The position numbers were made by a program, and so were the translations under genes. Source: Adiantum capillus-veneris (lineage: Eukaryota > Streptophyta > Polypodiopsida > Polypodiales > Pteridaceae). From it: a DNA stretch of 64,000 nt. Each line of letters opens with the position of its first letter. Within the stretch, counting starts at the first letter, position 1. The notes beneath the pieces were generated by a model. The model searched no databases. It saw only the letters and a list, made by a program, of their open reading frames with translations, and was not told the DNA's origin. The DNA is taken from contig CM043960.1 of the NCBI GenBank assembly GCA_014529385.2, positions 71,337,410 to 71,401,409 on the forward strand, read 5' to 3'. This document shows, piece by piece, positions 11,082-23,428 of the stretch.

Positions 11082-12215
11082 GTGTCAAATCCAGTAATGG
11101 AAATAGGAAATTTGAAGTGTCAGATAACTGAAAACAAGAGATGTTATGATCCAGTAGCATACTTGGATTGCTGTGAAGAGGAGTTGGAGTTGCATGGGGT
11201 GCCAAAAGAGTACAAGAATCTAAAATTCGACAAGTCAGTGATCCCACATTTCATTGAGCAAGTCCAAGGGCTTCAACAACAACATATGCATAGTGGGAGC
11301 GAGTTTAAAGCTGCAATCATCCGAGAACGATGGGATCCAAGCATGTATGAAGATGATGAGGATAAAGTTAATGTACCTACCTATGTGGAGGTTTGCAAGC
11401 AAATAAGGGCTAATCTTGAAACTGCTATTGATGAATGCTTGCTTGAGGATGATAGGCTATTACAGGATAAGGATGATGAAGAGGTTGTCCAAGCTGTCTA
11501 TGCAAAGCTTGGAATCACAGATTCCATGCTAATGGCTAAAGTTGAAGCCTTACAAGGTCGAGAAAATCATGAGGGTTTAGAGGGTCATTACACACTTGAG
11601 CGTTCACAGGGTGTAGATGTACATGAGCATCGACAGGACTTGTGTATATCAAATTTACAAGGTTTGGATATACCAGATTTTAAGGACTTGCATGTGCAAC
11701 AGTATGTGCTAGCAGATATGCAAAGTGATGATTTAGAGGAGGTGCAGACTCCTTCTTCATCAAGATTTTGTGACACAGGGCCCACTCTATGGCAAAATGA
11801 TCATGAAGTTGATGATGCTTATTCAGAGGGGGAGCACACAAAAGTGCAATCTCTTGGTGCTGCATATGATTGGTTGCATTGTGCCAATGATATGGAAAGG
11901 ACAATCGATGAAATTTTCAATGTGCATGCTGAGCTTTGTGCTACAGAAGTTCAAAGATATTTGGATGAGGGGGAGAAACTTGATGAGCAATCTACAACAC
12001 ATGTGGCTACTATGCATACCATGTGTGGAAAGCCTAATTTGCAGGCTGAGATATGCCAGATAGAGGAATCTTCTGAAACGGTGGACCTTGAGCTTATGTG
12101 CTTATTGGATGAAGCTTTGGAAGGCTTCTCAATTACAGATGCAAAGGGTACCGAGCAATTTGATTTCATGCATACGCATGTTTTTCTAGATGTGGTTGAT
12201 GATGACCTTACATAG
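11082..12215 (+). CDS. Gag-like protein, internal region 1 (best preserved copy)
   Basis: A 377-codon frame. The N-terminal third has a retrotransposon Gag layout: YDPVAYLDC, an EEELELHGVPKEYK segment, then EFKAAIIRERW. The rest is acidic, rich in D and E, with repeated short blocks such as LLEDDRLLQDKDD, DIPDFKDLHVQ and LLDEALEGFSITDA; I recognise no known domain there. A stretch near the start that the other units have (WKQEM...LENAKHSV) is missing, so the N-terminus is altered. The frame ends at TAG 12213-12215, where unit 4 has CAG. Homologous sequence continues in frame fragments to about 12770 (GDVELAFVLGGNNYMHGPG). It would have bound or packaged element RNA, with enzymes supplied by another element. 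Confidence 0.6.
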   Translation: MSNPVMEIGNLKCQITENKRCYDPVAYLDCCEEELELHGVPKEYKNLKFDKSVIPHFIEQVQGLQQQHMHSGSEFKAAIIRERWDPSMYEDDEDKVNVPTYVEVCKQIRANLETAIDECLLEDDRLLQDKDDEEVVQAVYAKLGITDSMLMAKVEALQGRENHEGLEGHYTLERSQGVDVHEHRQDLCISNLQGLDIPDFKDLHVQQYVLADMQSDDLEEVQTPSSSRFCDTGPTLWQNDHEVDDAYSEGEHTKVQSLGAAYDWLHCANDMERTIDEIFNVHAELCATEVQRYLDEGEKLDEQSTTHVATMHTMCGKPNLQAEICQIEESSETVDLELMCLLDEALEGFSITDAKGTEQFDFMHTHVFLDVVDDDLT

Positions 12216-12746
12216 TTGTTGGATGATGCTCTCCTTGGTTTTGGGCATATACAAACTAGGGGAATGCTTTCTGATGCTTTCTGGGAGCCCAATGAAGAGA
12301 ATATTTTCAAGACACACATGTACTCAAATATGTGATACCAGAATTTCAATGCTAGAGGGGGTGAAGGTGCATTACCAATCCTCTTACGCGTGATTGATGA
12401 TCAAGAAATTGATGAGTCAGTTGCATAGGGGATATGGCAGTATCTAATGATACTTGATGCTATATGGGATTTTATGTTACCCTATGAGGTAGGGGATGTT
12501 GAGCTAGCTTTTGTTCTAGGAGGAAACAATTATATGCATGGTCCGGGGCAATTGATTGATATGCCGTTTGATCCGGGTGGATATGGATATGTGCATGGTT
12601 TGGGGCGAATGACGTATATACCATATGATCTAGGTGGGGTTCATGATGGTTTATGGGTTAATTCATGCTTATGCTTTATTGCTAGGAAATTTTTGTGTTT
12701 TCCCTATAATCCTGGAAAAGAGTATATTCTAATAAGGCCACATTGG
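12216..12746 (+). pseudogene. C-terminal part of the Gag-like protein, unit 1
   Basis: This continues the coding sequence past the stop at 12213. Recognisable blocks shared with units 2 to 4 are DAIWDFMLPYEVGDVELAF, GNNYMHGPGQLIDM and LGGVHDGLWVNSCLCF. They are broken by stops. Confidence 0.6.
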
Positions 12747-12897
12747 GCCCGATTGGGCAGCTGCTCATGAAGGGTCAAAGTTGATGTGAATGCATGGGGC
12801 TGATGTAATCATTTTATGGAGCGCGTCGGTGTTTTCAAATCAGCAATCGAAGTTCTAGTTGCTAAGATATTGCCCATTTAAGTTCCATCGAGGGCCA

Positions 12898-13304
12898 GTT
12901 TCGTACCACTTTGGTCGCCTCGGTTAGTTTTCTCGTGCGGGCCGCAGAGAGGCTCAGGTGACAGTGAGCAAGAAACATCATCACCGTCGGTGTTAAAATA
13001 GGGAAAGGGGGGAAGGGTGCTATATATAGGGAGGGTATTGCATGAAGGGGAAAAAATAGGCAAGACAAGGAGGGGAGTTGAAGGCTCTCGAGCGGGAGAT
13101 GTTTCGTACCACTTTGGTCGCCTCGGTTAGTGTGCTCAGCGCGGGCAGCACGGAGGCTCAGGTGACAGCGAGCAAGAAACGTCGTCACCATCGGTGTTAA
13201 AATAGGGAAAGGGGGGAAGGGTGCTATATATAGGGAGGGTATTGCATGAAGGGGGAAAAACAGGTGACACAAGGAGGGGAGTTGAAGGCTCTCGAGTGGG
13301 AGAT
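12898..13304 (+). repeat. 203-bp tandem duplication within LTR 2
   Basis: GTTTCGTACCACTTTGGTC occurs at 12898 and again at 13101. Both copies contain the LTR TATA box (13020-13029 and 13224-13233), so LTR 2 carries two promoters in series. Confidence 0.85.
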
Positions 13305-13572
13305 CTCGGACGGGGGGAAGAAGGGTATGAAGAAGGTACTCCAAGACAAGGGCATTGTTAAGCAAGGGGGTAGGAAAAATCTCACGGCAGGAGAAATAAG
13401 GGGGCTCGGAGGAGCAAGGAACTCCAAGCAAGGCTCTCAAGTGAGGGGCTCGGATGACCAAGGAAGGAGCAGGGAGTATTGCAAGAGGGTAACGAGGATA
13501 AGGAGAAGAGGGGAGGAACAAAGGGAAGGAAGGGAGGAGGGAGAAGATATGGACTCTCTCTCTCTCTCTCGT

Positions 13573-13676
<104 letters not shown>

Positions 13677-14403
13677 TAGAGGCATGAAGCATGAAAGGGG
13701 ATAGAGGCTGCATGAACGGAGGGTGTTCAAGAAGATACCGTGACTTGGGGAAGAAAGTGAGAAGGTAAAATCTTGCTTTCATTCATTCACAAATACTCGA
13801 CAAGTAAGCAAAGAAGGGTTTGGACAACACAGGTACAAACATGGAAATTCCAAAGCTTGTATAAGGGCCAACCTGTGATCATTGCGGGCTCGGCTGCATG
13901 CCGCCAACGTTTGCTTGAGCATGTGATGGTCAAGAACCGAAATTATGATCGGTTGGAGGACCAAGCAGTGAGGTTTTTTTTTTCTTTGAAACTTGTTAGC
14001 CAAAAGAGCTATACTGGGTGAAATTTACCTGGCAGTTATGGTTTGTTTCCACCGAGGGTTGATTATCTAAATAGGGGTTTGCAAATCAACAGACATACCA
14101 ATGACAGCGTATGCAACCGGTTTGTATCAGGGGTTTCAGCTACCAAATTAATGGAAGCATTTGTTGATTGCCAATGTCAACTAAGTGCCGATATCTTGTT
14201 TAAGTTGGTTTTTAGCCATTAATTTTGTTTCATCTCTGATATTCTTTTGCAATTCTCTCTAAGCATCTCTATATCATCATATTAACACTAAATCGGCCCT
14301 CACCATACTAGTGTTCCTTGGTTTGCACCTCCGCTGCTTCTCCGTCTACAACCAGAAGCCCGACACTTTCCCGGTCGACCTTGGAGAGACGCGCACTCCG
14401 ACA

Positions 14404-16502
14404 AATTTGGTGAACCCGATGTGAACTTGACCAGGGTAGATGGAGCCAGCCATATCAACAAACCAAGAGAAAGAGATGCAGTCGATGATGAGGTTAATGG
14501 ATGCTATTTTGTAGCAGCAGTATGCAAGTCAAGTGCAGAATATGAAGTCAAATTTGGGTATCAATTTGAAAACAGAGAAGTGAGAATTGCAGCAGTCTGC
14601 AAAAAGTGAATTGGGTGAATTTCGAAGGTAGGATAGCACAAACATTTTTAAAGTATCGAAGCCAGTAATAGAAAATAGGAAATCGAAAGTGTCAGATAAC
14701 TGGAAACAAGAGATGTTGCTACAATTAGCACTTGAAAATGCCAAACACTCAGTTTTGTATCAGCATGGGATTTTTTATGGTTATGATCCAGTAGGATACT
14801 TTCATTGTTATGAAGAGGAGCTAGAGATACATGGGGTTCCAAAAGAGTACAAGATTCTAAAATTCGACAGGTTTGTGATCCCAGATTTCATTGAGCAAGT
14901 CCAAGGGCTTCAACAACAACATATGCATAGTTAGAGCGAGTTTAAAGCTGCAATCATCCGAGAACGATGGGATCCAAGCATGCATGAAGATGATGAGGAT
15001 TATGTTAATGTACCTAGGTATGGAAAGGTTTGCAAGCAGATTAGGGCTAAGCTTGAAAGTGCTATTGATGAAAGCTTGCTTGAGGATGACAGGCTATTAC
15101 ATGATAAGGATGATAAAGAGGTTGTCCAAGTTGTCTATGCAAAGCTTGGAATTGCAAATTCCATGCTAATCGCTAAAGTTGAAGACTTACATGGTCGAGA
15201 AAAGCATGAGGGTTTAGAGGGTTTGTACACACTTGAGGGTTCACAGGGTGTAGATGTACATGAGCATCGACAGGACTTGTGTATATCAGATTTAAAAGGT
15301 TTGGATATACCAGATTTTAAGGACTTGGATGTGCAAGAGTATGTGCTTGCAGATATGCAAAGTGATGATTTAGAGGGGGTGCAAACTCCTTCTTTATCAA
15401 GAGTTTGTGACACAGGGCTCACTTTATGGCAGAATGATCATGAAGTTGATGATGCTTATTGAGAGGGGGTGCACACAAAAGTGCAATCTTTTGGTGCTGC
15501 ATATGATTGGTTGCATTGTGCCGATGATATGAACAGGACAGTCGATAAAATTTTCAATGTGCATGCTGAGCTTTGTGCTACAGAAGTTCAAAGATATTTG
15601 GATGAGGGGGAGAAACTTGATAAGCAGTCTACAACATATGTGGCTACTATGCATACCATGTGTGGAAAGTCCAATTTGCATGTAGAGATATGCGGGATAG
15701 AGGAATCTACTAAAGCGGTGGACCTTAAGCTTATGTGCTTATTGGATGAAGCTTTGGAAGGCTTCTCAATTATAGATGCAAAGGGTACCGAGCAATATGA
15801 TTTCATGCATACGCATGTTTATCTAGATGTGGTTGATGATGATCTTATATAGTTGTTGGATGGTGCTCTCCTTGGTTTTGGGCATATACAAACTAGGGGA
15901 ATGTTTTCTGATGCATTTTGGGAGCCCAATGAAGAGAATATTTCTAGGACACACATGTACTCAAATATACAATACCAAAATTTCAATGATAGAGGGGGTG
16001 AAGGTGCATTACCAATCCTCCTACCCGTGATTGATGATCAACAATTGGATGAGCCAGTTGCACAGGGGATATGGCAGTATCTAACGATACGTGATTCTAT
16101 ATGGGATTTGATGTTACCCTCTGATATAGGGGATGTTGAGCTAGCTTATGATTTAGGAGGAAACAATTATATGCATGGTCCGATGCAATGGATTGATATG
16201 CTGTTTGATCCAAGTGTAGATGGATATGTGCATGGTTTGGGCGATTGACGTATATACCATATGATCCAGGTGGGGTTCATGATGGTTTATGGGTTAATTC
16301 ATGCTTATGTTCTATTGCTGGGATTTTTTGTGTTTTCCTTATGATCTTGGAGGAGAGTATATTCTAATAAGGCCACATGTTGCAAAATTTTTCAAAGCAT
16401 GCTCACATTAGGGTAGTGCTTATAGGTTTACAGGATTATGCTTGCAAATTTGGAATAATGATTGGCACATACCGAAGGATGTGCAGGTTTAGAGGGGGTG
16501 GA
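14404..16502 (+). mobile_element. Array internal region 2
   Basis: Begins with TTTGGTGAACCCGA after LTR 2 and ends with the polypurine tract GGTTTAGAGGGGGTGGA at about 16485-16502. It encodes only a Gag-like protein. Confidence 0.78.
14689..16248 (+). pseudogene. Gag-like protein, unit 2 (broken)
   Basis: The same protein as at 11082. Pieces start with the N-terminal region (WKQEMLLQLALENAKHSV), which unit 1 lacks. They then run through the YDPVGYFHCYEEELEIHGVP block, the acidic middle and the C-terminal SIWDLMLP and GNNYMHGP blocks. Stops include TAG 14932-14934 (other units have TGG), TGA 15460-15462 (other units have TCA) and TAG near 15850 (unit 4 has CAG). Confidence 0.7.
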
Positions 16503-16527
16503 TGTCGTGCCGCTTTGTGGGCATAGT

Positions 16528-16910
16528 TGAGTTGTATGCGGGACGGCTAATAGAGACATGCTTTCAAAGTTATGTATGTCAAATGTAATGCGCATATAAA
16601 AGCACTTAAAATTTTTGATGAGCTTCAGTTCACAATTTTCGTCTCTTGGAGCACAATGGTTGTGAAATTATGCCTTATGGCTATGGAAAGGAAGTTTGGG
16701 ATAGTTTTAGTTGAATGCGAAGGGAAGGCCTTTCGCCAAATGCAGTCACCTATACTTACCTCTCGAAGGCGAGTGACACTATACAAGCCATTGAAATGAG
16801 CAGTTAAATTCATGATGATATGCCAACAGCCGAGGGATTCCAGAGGACATCTTGAGTCCAAAAATGTTTTGGTTGATTTGCATGCCAAATATGATGCCCT
16901 TATGAAATAA
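16528..16910 (+). pseudogene. PPR-derived segment inside array LTR 3
   Basis: The clearest PPR reading in the array: MYVKCNAHIKALKIFDEL followed by VSWSTMV. It matches the MY.KCG...A..VFDE...VSW.TM pattern of PLS-class PPR proteins. The frame closes after about 75 codons. Confidence 0.6.
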
Positions 16911-17250
16911 AGGGTCAAACGACCGCCCGCCCATCACCTAAAAAGGTGTGGCCGCCCAATCTTAAGTGGGGGGGGGCAATTAAAGTGGGAAAATGGGGGG
17001 AAATAAGGAAGATGGCATGCAGGCAGGGAACGGCACTGGGGAGAAGGAAACAGTGGCTTGCGCGGGCTCCTAGGAGGCTCAGGTGACAGCGAGCAAGAAA
17101 CGGGATTTTTCCAGCTCGCCAAGGCGTTCCTCTTTGGTATCACTCCGGGAGGATTTGGTGTTTTCCAAATTCCAACCTACCATGTCATCACCCCCATTCC
17201 CACAATGATGGTGCCTCGTTGTTAAAATAGGGGCCGAGGGGGGAGGGGGG

Positions 17251-17260
17251 CTATATATAG
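17251..17260 (+). promoter_or_regulatory. LTR 3 TATA box
   Basis: CTATATATAG followed by GGAGGG, at the same position as in the other LTRs. Confidence 0.55.
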
Positions 17261-18303
17261 GGAGGGTATTGCATGAAGGGAAAAAAACAGGCAAGACAAG
17301 GAGGGGAGGTTAAGGCTCTCGAGTGCGAGAGCTCGGACGGGGGAAGAAGGGTAAGAAGAAGGTACTCAAAGCCAAGGACATCGTTAAGCAAGGGGGTAGG
17401 AAAAAGCTCATGGCGGGAGAAATAAGGGAGCTCGTAGGAGCAAGGAACTCCAACCAAGGCTCTCGAATGAGGGGCTCGGACGACCAGGGAAGGAGCAAGG
17501 AGTATTGCCATAGGGTAACGAGGATAAGAAGAAGAGGGGAGGAACAAAGGGAAAGAAGGGAGGAGGGAGAAGATCTGGACTCTCTCTCTCTCTTTTTCTC
17601 ATATAATCTCTCTCTCTCAACCTAGAGGCATGAAGCATGAAGGGTTAATTGAGGATAAAGAGGATTGAGGCTACATGAAAGGAGGGGTGTTCAGGAATAG
17701 ATCGTGACTTGAGGAAGAAGGTGAGAAGGTAAAAGCTTACTTTCCTTCATTCACAAATACTCGACAAGTAAGCAAAGAAGGGTTTGGACAGCACAGGTAC
17801 AAAGAAGGAAATTCCAAAGGTTGTATAAGGGCCAACCTGTGATCATTGCAGGCTCGGGTGCATGACGCCAACGTCGGCTTGAGCATGTGACGGGCAAAAA
17901 CCGAACTTATGATCGGTTGGAGGGCCAAGCAGGGAGAGGTATACCGGGTGAAATTTACCTGGCGATTATGGTTTGTTTCCACCGAGGGTTGATTATCAAA
18001 ACAGGGGTTTGCAAATCAACAGATATACTGATGACGGCGTATGCAACCGATGTGTATCAGGGGTTTCAGATACCAAATTAATAGAAGCATCTGTTGATTG
18101 CCAACGTCAATTAAGTGTGGATATCTTGTCTAAGTTGGTTTTTAGCCATTAAATCTATGTTGATCAGTGATATTCTTCTACAATTCTCTCTAAGCATCTC
18201 TATATCATCATATTAACACTAAATCGGACCTAACCATACTAGTGTTCCTTTGTTTGCACCTTTGGCTGCTTCTCCGTCTACAACCAGAAGCCCGACGCTT
18301 TCC

Positions 18304-20369
18304 ATTTGGTGAACCCGACGTGAACTTGATCGGGGTAGACGGAGCCAGCCATATCGACAAACCAAGAGAAAGAGATGCAGCAGATGATGAGGTTAATGGC
18401 TGCTATTTTGCAGCAACAGTATGTAAGTCAAGTGCAGAATATGAATCCAAATTTGGGTATCAATTTGAAAACCGAGAACTGAGAAGTGCAGCAGTATGTA
18501 AAAAGTGATTTCGGTGAATTTCCAGGGCATGATAGCACAAACATTTTTAAAGTATCAAAGCCAGTAATGGAAAATAGGAAATCCGAAGCGTCAGATAATT
18601 GGAAACAAGAGATGTCGTTACAATTAGCACTTGAAAATGCCAAACACTCAGTTTTTTATCAGCAGGGGATTTTCGATGCTTATGATCCAGTAGCATACTT
18701 GGATTGCTATGAAGAGGAGTTGGAGTTGCATGGGGTGCCATAAGAGTACAAGATTCTAAAATTCGACAGGTTTGTGATCCCACATTCCATTGAGTGAGTC
18801 CAGGGGCTTCAACAACAACATGTGCATAGTTGGAGCGAGTTTAAAGGTGCAATCATCCGAGAACGATGGGATCCAAGCATGTATGAAGATGATGAGGATT
18901 ATGTTAATGTACCTACCTATGCAAAGGTTTGCAAGTAGATTAGAGCTAAGCTTGAAACTGCTATTGTTGAATGCTTGCCTGAGGATGATAAGATATTATA
19001 GGATAAGGATGATGAAGAGGTTGTCCAAGCTGTCTATGCAAAGCTTGGAATTACAGATTCCATGCTAATGGCTAAAGTTGAAGACTTACAGGGTCGAGAA
19101 AAGCATGAGGGTTTAGAGGGTCATTACACACTTGAGGGTTCACATGGTGTAGATGTACATAAGCATCAATAGGACTTGTGTGTATCAGATTTACAAGGTT
19201 TGGATATACCAGATTTTAAGGACTTGCATATGCAAGAGTATGTGCTAGCAGATATGCAAAGTGATGAATTAGAGGAGGTGCAGACTCCTTCTTCATCAAG
19301 AGTTTGTGACACGGGGCCCACTCTATTGCAAAATGATCATGAAGTTGATGATGCTTATTCAGAGGGGGTGCACACAAAAGTGCAATCTCTTGGTGTTGCA
19401 GATGATTGGTTGCATTGTGCCGATGATATGGACAGGACAATCGATAAAAATTTCAATGTGCTTACTGAGCTTTGTGGTACAGAAGCTCAAAGATATTTGG
19501 ATGAGGGGGACAAACTTGAGGAGCAGTCTACAACACATGTGGCTACTATGCATACCATGTGTGGAAAGCCTAATTTGCAGGTTGAGATATGCAGGATAGA
19601 GTAATCTTTTGAAGCGGTGGACCTTGAGCTTATGTGCTTATTGGATGAATCTTTGGAAGGCTTCTCAATTACAGATGCAAAGGGTACCGAGCAATTTGAT
19701 TTCATGCATATGCATGTTTATCTAGATGTGGTTGATGACCTTATATAGTTGTTGGATGATGCTCTCCTTGGTTTTTGGGCATATACAAACTAGGGGAATG
19801 TTTTTTGATGCATTTTGGGAGCCCAATGAAGAGAATATTTTGAGGATACACATGTACTCAAATATGCAATACCAAAATTTCAATGCTAGAGGGAGTGAAG
19901 GTGCATTACCAATCCTCCTACTCGTGATTAATGATCAACAATTGGATGAGCCAATTGCACAAGGGATATGTCAGTATCTAATGATACCTACTGGTATATG
20001 GGATTTGATGTTACCCTATGATGTAGGGGATGTTGAGCTAGCTTTTGTTCCAGGAGGAAACAATTATATGCATGGTCCAGGGCAATTGATATGTGCATGG
20101 TTTGGGGCGATTGACGTATATACCATATGATCTAGGTGGGATTCATGATGGTTTATGGGTAAATTCATGCTGATGCTTTATTGCTGGGAAATTTTTATGT
20201 TTTCCTTATCATCTTGGAGGAGAGTATATTCTAATAAGGCCACATGCTGCAAATTTTTTCAAAGCATGCTCACATTCAGGTAGTGCTTATAGGTTTACAG
20301 GATTATGCTTGCAAATTTGGAATAATGGTTGGCACATACCGGAGGATGTGCAGGTTTAGAGGGGGTGGA
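18304..20369 (+). mobile_element. Array internal region 3
   Basis: Runs from TTTGGTGAACCCGA to the polypurine tract GTTTAGAGGGGGTGGA at about 20353-20369. It is Gag-like only. Confidence 0.78.
18486..20130 (+). pseudogene. Gag-like protein, unit 3 (broken)
   Basis: This copy shows the likely N-terminal part: EFPGHDSTNIFKVSKPVMEN runs into the conserved DNWKQEM block with no stop between. Downstream it has many stops, among them TAA just after HGVP, TAG 18936-18938 (CAG in unit 2) and TAG near 19000 (CAG in unit 1). It is the most decayed of the four. Confidence 0.7.
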
Positions 20370-20394
20370 TGTCGTGTCGCTTTGCGGGCACAAG

Positions 20395-21300
20395 GTGAAA
20401 GATGCAAATCTGCATACATATTCGAGGTTTGCCAAACTTAGGAACAATGTTAGTAGTTGTTATGTCAGCAAGAAAACTGAAATGTATTCAAAATGTAGGT
20501 TCGGTGCCTAGAAAGGAAGATTGGTGCTTACAAGTTGAGCTGCAACAATGCTGCCAGAAAGTGGTTTTACGAGCTAAATTTGTAGTGTTTGACATACTCT
20601 CCATGCCTATCTTTACGGCTTGTCAATCGAAGCTACGGTGAAGAAGTTATGTCAGTTTGAAGCTGTGACAGTTTACAAATCTGAGCCGGATTGGGCAGTT
20701 GCTGATGAAGGGTCAAATTTGATATGAATGCAAGAGGGCGTCGGTCTTTTCATATCATCAATCGGAGTTCTGATTGCTAATATACTGCCCATTTAAGTTC
20801 CATCGGCGGCTAGTTTCGTACCACTTTGGTCGCCTCGGTCAGTGTTTCATCTGGGAGTTTTGGGCTTCAACCAGGGAATGGCAGAAAAGGATGTCGTGTT
20901 TGGCAGTGCTTTAGTTGAGTTGTATGCGGGACGGCTAATGGAGACATGCATTCAAAGTTATGTATGTCAAATGTAATGCGAATACGAATACGAAAGCACT
21001 TAAAGTTTCTGATGAGCTTTCAATTCAAAATTTTCGTCTCTTCGAGCACAATGCTTGTGAAATTATGCCTTATGGCTATGGCAAGGAAGTTTGGGGCAGT
21101 TTTAGTTGAATGCAAAGGGAAGGCCTTTCGCCAAATGCAATCACCTATACTTACATCTCGAAGGCAAGTGACACTATACAAGCCATTGAAATGAGCAACT
21201 AAATTCATGATGATATGCCAGCCGAGGGCTTCAAGAGGACATCTTGAGTCCAGAAATGTTTTGGTTGATTTGCATGCCAAATATGACGCCCTTATGAATT
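20395..21300 (+). pseudogene. PPR-derived segment inside array LTR 4
   Basis: PPR-like blocks in order: KMYSKC near 20480 (mutated), DVVFGSALVELYA near 20890, KALKV.DEL near 21000, and NVLVDLHAKYDALMN near 21260-21300. Frames shift between them. Confidence 0.55.
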
Positions 21301-21351
21301 GAACGGCCACCCGCCCATGACTTAAAAAGGTGTGGCCATCCAATGTTAAGT

Positions 21352-21388
<37 letters not shown>
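21352..21388 (+). repeat. 37-base G run in LTR 4
   Basis: Pure G run at the same LTR position where LTR 1 and LTR 3 have shorter G runs. Length in an assembly is unreliable for such runs. Confidence 0.85.
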
Positions 21389-21389
<1 letters not shown>

Positions 21390-22009
21390 ATTAAAGTGGG
21401 AAAAGTGGGGGAAATAAGGAAGATGGCATGTAGGCAGGGAACGACACATGGGAGAAGGAGAGAGTAGCTCGCGCAGGCTGCAGGGAGGTTCAGGTGATAG
21501 CGAGCAAGAAACGGGCTTTGTCGAGCTCGCCAAGGCGCCCCTCTTTGGTATCACTCCGGGCGGCCTTGGTGTTTTCCGAAGTCCGCTGACCTGCCATGTA
21601 ATCACCCCCATTCCCACAACGATGGCGCCTCGTTGTGAAAATGGGGGGGGGGGGGGGGGGCTATACATAGGGAGGAGGGTATTGCATGAAGGGGAAAAAT
21701 AGGCAAGACAAGGAGGGGAGTTGAAGGCTCTCAAGTGGGAGAGCTCGAACGGGGGAAGAAGGGTAAGAAGAAGGTACTCGAAGCCAAGGGCATCGTTAAG
21801 CAAGGGGGTAGGCAAAAGCTAACGACAGGAGAAATAAGGGAGCTCAGAGGAGCAAGGAACTCCAAGCAAGGGTCTCGAGCTGGCTCGGAAGACCAAGGAA
21901 GGAGCAAGGAGTATTGCAAGAGGGTAACAAGGATAAGTAGAAGAGGGGAGGAACAAAGGGAAGGAAGGGAGGAGGGAGAAGATCTCGAGTCTCTCTCTCA
22001 TTTTCTCAT

Positions 22010-22013
<4 letters not shown>

Positions 22014-22088
<75 letters not shown>
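22014..22088 (+). repeat. (TC)n microsatellite in LTR 4
   Basis: About 37 TC units at the conserved LTR position. Confidence 0.95.
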
Positions 22089-22089
<1 letters not shown>

Positions 22090-22227
22090 AAGGCATGAAG
22101 CATGAAGGGTTAATTGAGAATAAAGGGGATTGAGGTTGCATGAAAGGAGGGGTGTTCAAGAAGAGCCTGTGACTTGGGGAAGAAGGTGAGAAGGTAAAAG
22201 CTTTCTTTCCTTCATTCACAAATACTC

Positions 22228-22725
22228 GACAAGTAAGCAAGGAAGGGTTTGGATAGCACAGGTACAAACAAGGAAATTCCAAATCTTGGATAAGGGCCAA
22301 CCTGTGATCATTGCGGGCTTAGGTGCATGCCGCCAACATCGGCTTGAGCATGTGATGGGCAAGAACCGACAAGTAAGCAAAGAAGGGTTTGGATAGCACA
22401 GGTACAAACAAGGAAATTCCAAATCTTGGATAAGGGCCAACCTGTGATCATTGCGGGCTTAGGTGCATGCCGCCAACATCGGCTTGAGCATGTGATGGGC
22501 AAGAAAGGAGGGGTGTTCAAGAAGAGCCTATGACTTGGGGAAGAAGGTGAGAAGGTAAAAGCTTTCTTTCCTTCATTCACAAATACTCGACAAGTAAGCA
22601 AAGAAGGGTTTGGATAGCACAGGTACAAACAAGGAAATTCCAAATCTTGGATAAGGGCCAACCTGTGATCATTGCGGGCTTAGGTGCATGCCGCCAACAT
22701 CGGCTTGAGCATGTGATGGGCAAGA
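22228..22725 (+). repeat. Triplicated block in LTR 4
   Basis: GACAAGTAAGCAA...GTGATGGGCAAGAA occurs three times, starting at 22228, 22368 and 22589. Other LTRs have it once. Offsets are 140 and 221 bases, since the last copy also repeats the GGAGGGGTGTTCAAGAAGAG lead-in. Confidence 0.85.
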
Positions 22726-23428
22726 ACCGAACTTATGATTTTTTCTTCGAAATTTGTTAGGCCAAAGAGCTATACAAAGTGATTTTTTTTTTGCGATTAT
22801 GGTTTGTTTCCACCGAGGGTTGATTATCTGAATAGTGGTTTGCAAATCAACAGACATACCAATGACGGCGTATGCAACCGATTTGTATCAGGGGTTTCAG
22901 ATACCAAATTAATGGAAGCATCTATTGATTGCCAACGTCAATTAAGTGTCGATATCTTGTCTAAATTGGTTTTTAGCGATTAATTATGTTTCAATCAGTG
23001 ATAGTCTTCTACAATTCAATCTAAGCATCTCTATATCATCATATTAACACTAAATTGGCCCTAACCGTACTAGCGTTCCTTGGTTTGCACCTCGGCTGCT
23101 TCTTCGTCTACAACAAGAAGCTCGACGCTTTCCCAGTCGACCTTGGAGAGACGTGCTCTCCGACAAATTTGGTGAACCCGACGTGAACTTGACCGGGGTA
23201 GACAGAACCAGCCATATCGACAAACCAAGTGAAAGAGATGCAGCAGATGATGAGGTTAATGGCTGCTATTTTGCAGCAACAGTATGCAAGTCAAGTACAG
23301 TACACGAATCCAGATTTGGTATCAATTTGAAAACCGAGAACCGAGAATTGCAGCAGTTTGCAAAAAGTGAATTGGGTGAATTTCCAGGGTAGGATATCAC
23401 ATACATTTTTAAAGTATCGAAGCCAGTA

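Larger units (their letters stand above)
10834..12746 (+). mobile_element. Array internal region 1
   Basis: Begins AATTTGGTGAACCCGA right after LTR 1 and carries the longest Gag-like frame. Its 3' end is lost: compared with the other units, the last 140 bases with the polypurine tract and the first 320 bases or so of the next LTR are deleted. Confidence 0.75.
16503..18303 (+). repeat. Array LTR 3
   Basis: Starts TGTCGTGCCGC directly after the polypurine tract. About 500 bases are missing between GTGGGCATAG and TTGAGTTGTATGC, and the last 30 or so bases before TTTGGTGAACC are also missing. The TATA box is at 17251-17260. The (TC)n tract is reduced to two short runs. Confidence 0.78.
20370..23165 (+). 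repeat. Array LTR 4
   Basis: A 2796-bp LTR, the longest copy, from TGTCGTGTCGC to CTCCGACA. Extra length comes from a 37-base G run (21352-21388) and from repeated copies of one block at 22228-22725. Its TATA box is mutated to CTATACATAG (21661-21670). Confidence 0.8.

Noticed and set aside
11588-12349. Minus-strand Cys/Ser-rich frames opposite the Gag-like genes (also in units 2 to 4)
   Set aside because: They are shadows of the plus-strand coding sequence. The plus frame is longer, conserved between units, and placed correctly between primer site and polypurine tract.
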